Below are positions 5,342 through 8,710 of a DNA stretch of 8,710 bases, piece by piece (positions within the stretch are counted from its first letter, which is position 1; each line of letters opens with the position of its first letter). Source of the stretch: Phascolarctobacterium sp. (GTDB taxonomy: Bacteria; Bacillota; Negativicutes; Acidaminococcales; Acidaminococcaceae); contig JAEDNJ010000059.1 in the NCBI GenBank assembly GCA_016302525.1, positions 1-8,710 of the forward strand. Reading direction: 5' to 3'. The notes under the pieces are model-generated. The model was given only the letters and a program-made list of their open reading frames with translations. It ran no database searches and was not told the DNA's origin. A program made the position numbers and the translations under genes.

Positions 5342-6217
5342 TTATCTTTTCGGACATTCTCTACCTACATAGTCCTCAAAGGCCTTTTGCAGGTCATATA
5401 CCAATTGTCCAGGCTTACCCTCATTGATAAAGCCACGGTCAATCTTGGTTACAGGCAGGAACTCGCAGCGAGGACCGCAAATAAAGGCTTCCTCAGCCTT
5501 CAGAGCAAAGTCAACAGTAAAGGGACGCTCCATAATCTGCAGCTCCATATCTACTGCCAAGCGCTCCTTTAAGAGACGGCGTGTAATATTCTTATGAATA
5601 TGGTTATTCTCTGGATGAGTCCAAAGAATACCATCCTTGTAAATGAAGAAGCTAGCCTCAGTGGTCTCGGTAATTTTGCCATCTCTTACAAAGAGGGCAT
5701 CAAAATAACGGCCTACAGTGGCCTTTTCCTTCGCTAAAACCTCTGGCAGACGGTTGGTAGTATTAACATCGCAATACTCCCAGCGCTTATCCTCATAGGT
5801 GCACAGAACTACACCCTTCTCGCGCTTTTCTTTAAGTGCTTCACGGTCTACAGGCACAGCATACATAGTCAGGTGAGGCACGCTCATCTTAGGATAAGCC
5901 AGATTATAGGCACCGCTGCCACGGCTAATTTGCGTGTAAATCTCACAGTTCTTTAGGCCAGTAGCAGCCAAAAGATTTTCGTGATACTCTACCAGCTCTT
6001 CAATCATATAAACACCAGGAATCTTGATTTTAATAATTGAATCAAAAAGATTGTTCATATGGGGCAGCAAGGCAAAGCAGCGGCCGTTATAAACCGGGGT
6101 AATCTCAAAAACACCATCACCAAAGCTAAAAGCACGGTCATTGGCTTCGATATATGCTTCCTCTAGTGGCATGATTTCGCCGTCAATAAGCACTAATTGT
6201 TCTTTAATTTCTTCCAT
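5342..6217 (-). CDS. Class-IV aminotransferase-fold protein lacking the PLP lysine (probable non-aminotransferase)
   Basis: The 291-residue protein aligns along its length with D-amino-acid aminotransferase (fold type IV). Shared features include DRAFSFGDGVFE (27-38), EDKRW..CD (142-150), the conserved Glu E184, and GILWTHPENN with KNITR (196-213). The catalytic PLP lysine (CDIKSLN in Bacillus DAAT, recalled from memory) is Asn here: CDVNTTN, N152, codon AAT at 5762-5764. The phosphate-binding Arg of DAAT aligns with N56, the carboxylate-binding Arg/His pair aligns with Y104 and L106, and the Ser/Thr phosphate loop is GPRCEF at 248-253. Ordinary transamination or aminodeoxychorismate lyase activity is therefore unlikely, and the true function is unknown. 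The reading frame is intact with a strong ribosome binding site (GGAGG at 6225-6229, 7 bases before the ATG at 6217) and its own promoter, so it is not an obvious decaying pseudogene. An in-frame TTG at 6244 lies upstream of that site and is rejected. It leads a probable operon with the DUF2156 gene. Confidence 0.85.
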   Translation of the reverse strand: MEEIKEQLVLIDGEIMPLEEAYIEANDRAFSFGDGVFEITPVYNGRCFALLPHMNNLFDSIIKIKIPGVYMIEELVEYHENLLAATGLKNCEIYTQISRGSGAYNLAYPKMSVPHLTMYAVPVDREALKEKREKGVVLCTYEDKRWEYCDVNTTNRLPEVLAKEKATVGRYFDALFVRDGKITETTEASFFIYKDGILWTHPENNHIHKNITRRLLKERLAVDMELQIMERPFTVDFALKAEEAFICGPRCEFLPVTKIDRGFINEGKPGQLVYDLQKAFEDYVGRECPKR

Positions 6218-6281
6218 CCAGGAACCTCCAAACTGTATAAGCAAAAATGATATTAATAATCCTTATTAAACACACTCTGTT

Positions 6282-6310
6282 ATTATACACCATTTAGCTT
6301 CCTTTGTCTA
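6282..6310 (-). promoter_or_regulatory. Sigma-70-type promoter of the class-IV/DUF2156 unit
   Basis: Read leftward, TAGACA (6305-6310), exactly 17 bases and a consensus TATAAT (6282-6287) precede the gene starting at 6217. Transcription would begin near 6275, leaving a leader of about 58 bases. No clear operator is seen. The lack of another good promoter before 5255 supports co-transcription of the downstream gene. Confidence 0.75.
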
Positions 6311-6395
6311 ATAGAATATAATGGAGCAAAGCTTCATGTGTTAGAAGAATTTTCATTTAAGGGAAGCCTTACACAAAGAGCTTCTCAACTTGTTT

Positions 6396-6440
6396 TATAA
6401 AAAAACGAGATTAAAACAACAAGCTTGCTTTAATCTCGTT
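6396..6440 (-). terminator. Intrinsic terminator of the argG-argH unit
   Basis: A perfect 12-base stem pairs AACGAGATTAAA (6404-6415) with TTTAATCTCGTT (6429-6440) around a 13-base loop. Read leftward, it ends in seven T (6399-6405, the first two in the stem). It lies about 95 bases past the argH stop and upstream of the next promoter. Confidence 0.85.
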
Positions 6441-6535
6441 AAATAGGCTTATATATTATATTTTTAGCAGACCTGACAGCTTGCAAGCTTCAGCCTCTTG
6501 CTACAAAATTAGCAACACTATATTCTATGTGTAGC

Positions 6536-7948
6536 TTACAGCTTTGCCATCAGCTCAGCCAGCTTGGCCTCCTGCTCAGCTAGCACCTCGTCACCAAGCA
6601 CAAATTGCTTAGCATTTTCAGTGAAGGCAGGGCCACCATAGGATTTACGAGCTGCCACGCAGTTATAGGGCTCCAGGGCAACCAGCAGATCCTCTTCAAA
6701 GAGCTCGCTGAACTTCTTGTATTCCTCAATGCTAATCTCAGGCAGGAATTTGCCATTTAAGATGGCATAAGCAACACACTTGCCCACTACCTCGTGAGCT
6801 TGACGGAAGGGCAAGCCCTTGCGTACTAGGTAATCAGCTAGGTCGGTTGCATTGGAGAAGTCCTTAGAAACAGCCTCTGCCATTTTGTCCACATTCACGG
6901 TCATGGTCAGCAGCATATCTGCATAAACCTGCAGGGTGAATTTTACAGTATCTACAGCATCAAAGAAGCCTTCCTTATCCTCCTGCAAATCCTTATTATA
7001 GGTTAAGGGCAGACCCTTTGCAGTGGTCAGCATACCCATGAGATGTCCATAAACGCGACCAGTCTTGCCACGCACTAATTCGGCAATATCCGGATTTTTC
7101 TTTTGCGGCATCATAGAAGAACCAGTTGCAAAGGCATCATCAAATTCGATGAAGGCAAACTCTGTCGAGGACCACAGGCACAGCTCCTCGCTGAGACGAG
7201 ACATATGCATCATTAAGGTAGAAGCAAAGCTTAAGAACTCAATAACATAGTCACGGTCGCTTACTGCATCCATGGAGTTGCAGTATACCTTGCCAAAGTT
7301 CAGCTGCTCAGCCACATCAAAGCGGTCGATGGGGAAGGTTGTGCCAGCAATAGCGCCAGCGCCCAGAGGCATCATGTCAGCTCCCTCCCATACGCCTAAG
7401 AGGCGACGGAAATCGCGCTGCAGCATATTGAAATAAGCCAGCAGATGATGAGCAAGGGTAATCGGTTGAGCACGCTGTAAATGTGTATAGCCAGGCATTA
7501 AGGTCTTGTCATGCTTTTTAGCAACGGTGAGCACAGCCTTCTCAAAGCGAATTAAGAGCTCAGCAATTTCTGCGACCTCACGCTTCATATACATATGCAT
7601 ATCCAGAGCTACCTGGTCATTGCGGCTGCGAGCGGTGTGCAGTCTGGCACCAGCAGCCCCAATGCGCTCGGTTAAACGAGCCTCCACATTCATGTGAATA
7701 TCTTCAAGAGCAACCTCGAAGGAAAAGTTACCAGCCTCAATATCAGCTAAAATATCCTTCAAGCCTGCAATGATTTTTTCGCCATCCTCTGCAGGAATGA
7801 TACCGCATTTTGCCAACATACCGGCATGGGCAATACTGCCGCGGATATCCTCGCGATATAAACGCTTATCAAAATCAATGGACGCATTAAATGCGTCCAC
7901 CAATTCGTTCGTATTCTTACTAAAACGACCGCCCCAGAGCTTAGCCAT
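6536..7948 (-). CDS. argH: Argininosuccinate lyase
   Basis: The 470-residue cytoplasmic enzyme splits argininosuccinate into arginine and fumarate, the last step of arginine synthesis. It belongs to the fumarase/aspartase superfamily of homotetramers with shared active sites. Conserved regions are all present: KLWGGRF at 3-9, EDIHMNVE at 82-89, TARSRNDQ at 105-112, [10 protein letters not shown] at 153-162 with the catalytic-base region H156, and the signature [12 protein letters not shown] at 276-287 with the catalytic Ser in its flexible loop. Length is normal for the family (about 460). The ATG at 7948 gives the expected N-terminus MAKLWGGRF. It shares one base with the argG stop (TAATG), so translation is probably coupled; only a poor AAGAAGG lies upstream. 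No break or unusual residue is seen. Confidence 0.98.
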   Translation of the reverse strand: MAKLWGGRFSKNTNELVDAFNASIDFDKRLYREDIRGSIAHAGMLAKCGIIPAEDGEKIIAGLKDILADIEAGNFSFEVALEDIHMNVEARLTERIGAAGARLHTARSRNDQVALDMHMYMKREVAEIAELLIRFEKAVLTVAKKHDKTLMPGYTHLQRAQPITLAHHLLAYFNMLQRDFRRLLGVWEGADMMPLGAGAIAGTTFPIDRFDVAEQLNFGKVYCNSMDAVSDRDYVIEFLSFASTLMMHMSRLSEELCLWSSTEFAFIEFDDAFATGSSMMPQKKNPDIAELVRGKTGRVYGHLMGMLTTAKGLPLTYNKDLQEDKEGFFDAVDTVKFTLQVYADMLLTMTVNVDKMAEAVSKDFSNATDLADYLVRKGLPFRQAHEVVGKCVAYAILNGKFLPEISIEEYKKFSELFEEDLLVALEPYNCVAARKSYGGPAFTENAKQFVLGDEVLAEQEAKLAELMAKL

Positions 7949-8710
7949 TATTTCAGAGTGCCCTTCTTCATCAGAGCACGAACCTGCAGCGGCAGGCCGA
8001 ACAGATTGATAAAGCCGGTAGCATCTGCTTGGTTGTAAACCTCGTCTTCGCCGAAGGTTACATATTCTTGGCTGTACAGGGAGTACGGAGACTTAACGCC
8101 AGCGGAGTAGATGTTGCCTTTGTACAGCTTCATGCGTACAGTACCAGTTACAGTCTTTTGAGTTTCGTTTACGAAGCCATCCAGAGCCTCACGCAGGGGG
8201 CTGAACCACATTCCATCATAAACCAGCTCGGAGTAACGGATGGAAACCTGTTGCTTGAAGGATTGAGTAGCACGATCCAGGCACAGATTTTCGAGTTCGT
8301 TGTGGCCGTAGTAGATGATAGCGCCAGCGGGGTTTTCATAAACGCCACGGCTCTTCATGCCTACTAGACGATCCTCTACCATATCGGTGATACCAACAGC
8401 ATTGCGGATACCGATTTCGTTCAGTTTTTCTACCAGAGCTGCAGGGCTCAGCTTTTCGCCATTTACAGCAACGGGAACGCCTTCAACATATTCCAACTCA
8501 ACATATTCAGGTCTGTCGGGAGCTTTTTCAGGAATGTTGGTTACGATGAACAGCTCATCCTTAGGTGCATTCCAGGGATCCTCGAGGTCGGAGCCTTCGT
8601 GGGACAGATGCCACATATTGCGGTCCATGGAGTAGTCATGGTCATGGCTTACAGGAATAGGAATGTTATGAGCAGCAGCGTAGTCAATCTCTTGGTCACG
8701 AGAACGCAGT
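7948..8710 (-). CDS. argG: Argininosuccinate synthase, C-terminal 253 residues (partial)
   Basis: This enzyme joins citrulline and aspartate using ATP to form argininosuccinate, feeding argH directly. Only the 3' part is present: the frame stays open to the window edge, with the first complete codon at 8709, so about 150 N-terminal residues, including the ATP-binding P-loop, lie outside. The visible part contains the family segments [18 protein letters not shown] (about 8574-8648 region), [20 protein letters not shown] and a Tyr/Ser-rich ending, matching the citrulline/aspartate-binding synthetase and oligomerisation domain. An internal ATG at 8628 is not the start, because homology continues upstream ([19 protein letters not shown]). 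The TAA stop overlaps the argH ATG by one base, giving the standard argGH order. Confidence 0.97.
   Translation of the reverse strand, partial: LRSRDQEIDYAAAHNIPIPVSHDHDYSMDRNMWHLSHEGSDLEDPWNAPKDELFIVTNIPEKAPDRPEYVELEYVEGVPVAVNGEKLSPAALVEKLNEIGIRNAVGITDMVEDRLVGMKSRGVYENPAGAIIYYGHNELENLCLDRATQSFKQQVSIRYSELVYDGMWFSPLREALDGFVNETQKTVTGTVRMKLYKGNIYSAGVKSPYSLYSQEYVTFGEDEVYNQADATGFINLFGLPLQVRALMKKGTLK

Noticed and set aside
6478..6489. The palindrome AGCTTGCAAGCT, sharing GCTTGCAAG with 5307-5315
   Set aside because: Both sites are intergenic, but two copies of a short palindrome in unrelated positions are too little for a regulator site.

Overview
The window most likely comes from a Negativicutes bacterium (Gram-negative-staining Firmicutes such as Selenomonas, Phascolarctobacterium or Veillonella relatives). 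The best evidence is a lysine/ornithine decarboxylase closely resembling, from memory, the Selenomonas ruminantium enzyme. Those bacteria make cadaverine or putrescine and attach it to their peptidoglycan. AT-rich intergenic DNA and strong AGGAGG-type ribosome binding sites fit a Firmicute. No rRNA, tRNA, CRISPR array, transposase or phage gene was seen, so this looks like ordinary chromosome with several lineage-specific genes. The genus assignment is inference.

Layout. Positions 1-335 are an AT-rich non-coding leader with a promoter. It drives a rightward two-gene unit: the decarboxylase (336-1502), then a secreted Lys/Ala-rich repeat protein (1502-2569) whose ATG shares one base with the decarboxylase stop. 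An intrinsic terminator closes the unit. A second rightward unit (2836-3267) encodes a small basic putative DNA-binding protein, and its promoter is packed with inverted repeats. It ends in a terminator whose loop contains the stop codon. From there all genes run leftward: a Cys-rich DUF1638 protein (3280-3951), a non-coding gap of about 400 bases, a probable operon of a class-IV aminotransferase-fold protein (5342-6217) and a DUF2156 acyltransferase-like protein (4356-5255), then argH (6536-7948) and the 3' part of argG (7948-8710, cut by the window edge).

How the genes work together. argG and argH carry out the last two steps of arginine synthesis and are translationally coupled. The decarboxylase probably supplies the diamine for the cell envelope, and its exported, highly cationic partner may also work there, though its function is unknown.

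The most unusual observation is that the class-IV aminotransferase homologue has Asn where the family has its PLP-binding lysine. It also appears to have lost the phosphate-binding Arg and the substrate carboxylate residues. It is therefore probably not an aminotransferase despite its clear fold relationship. Its downstream neighbour is related to the catalytic domain of phosphatidylglycerol lysyltransferases and appears to start at a rare ATT codon.
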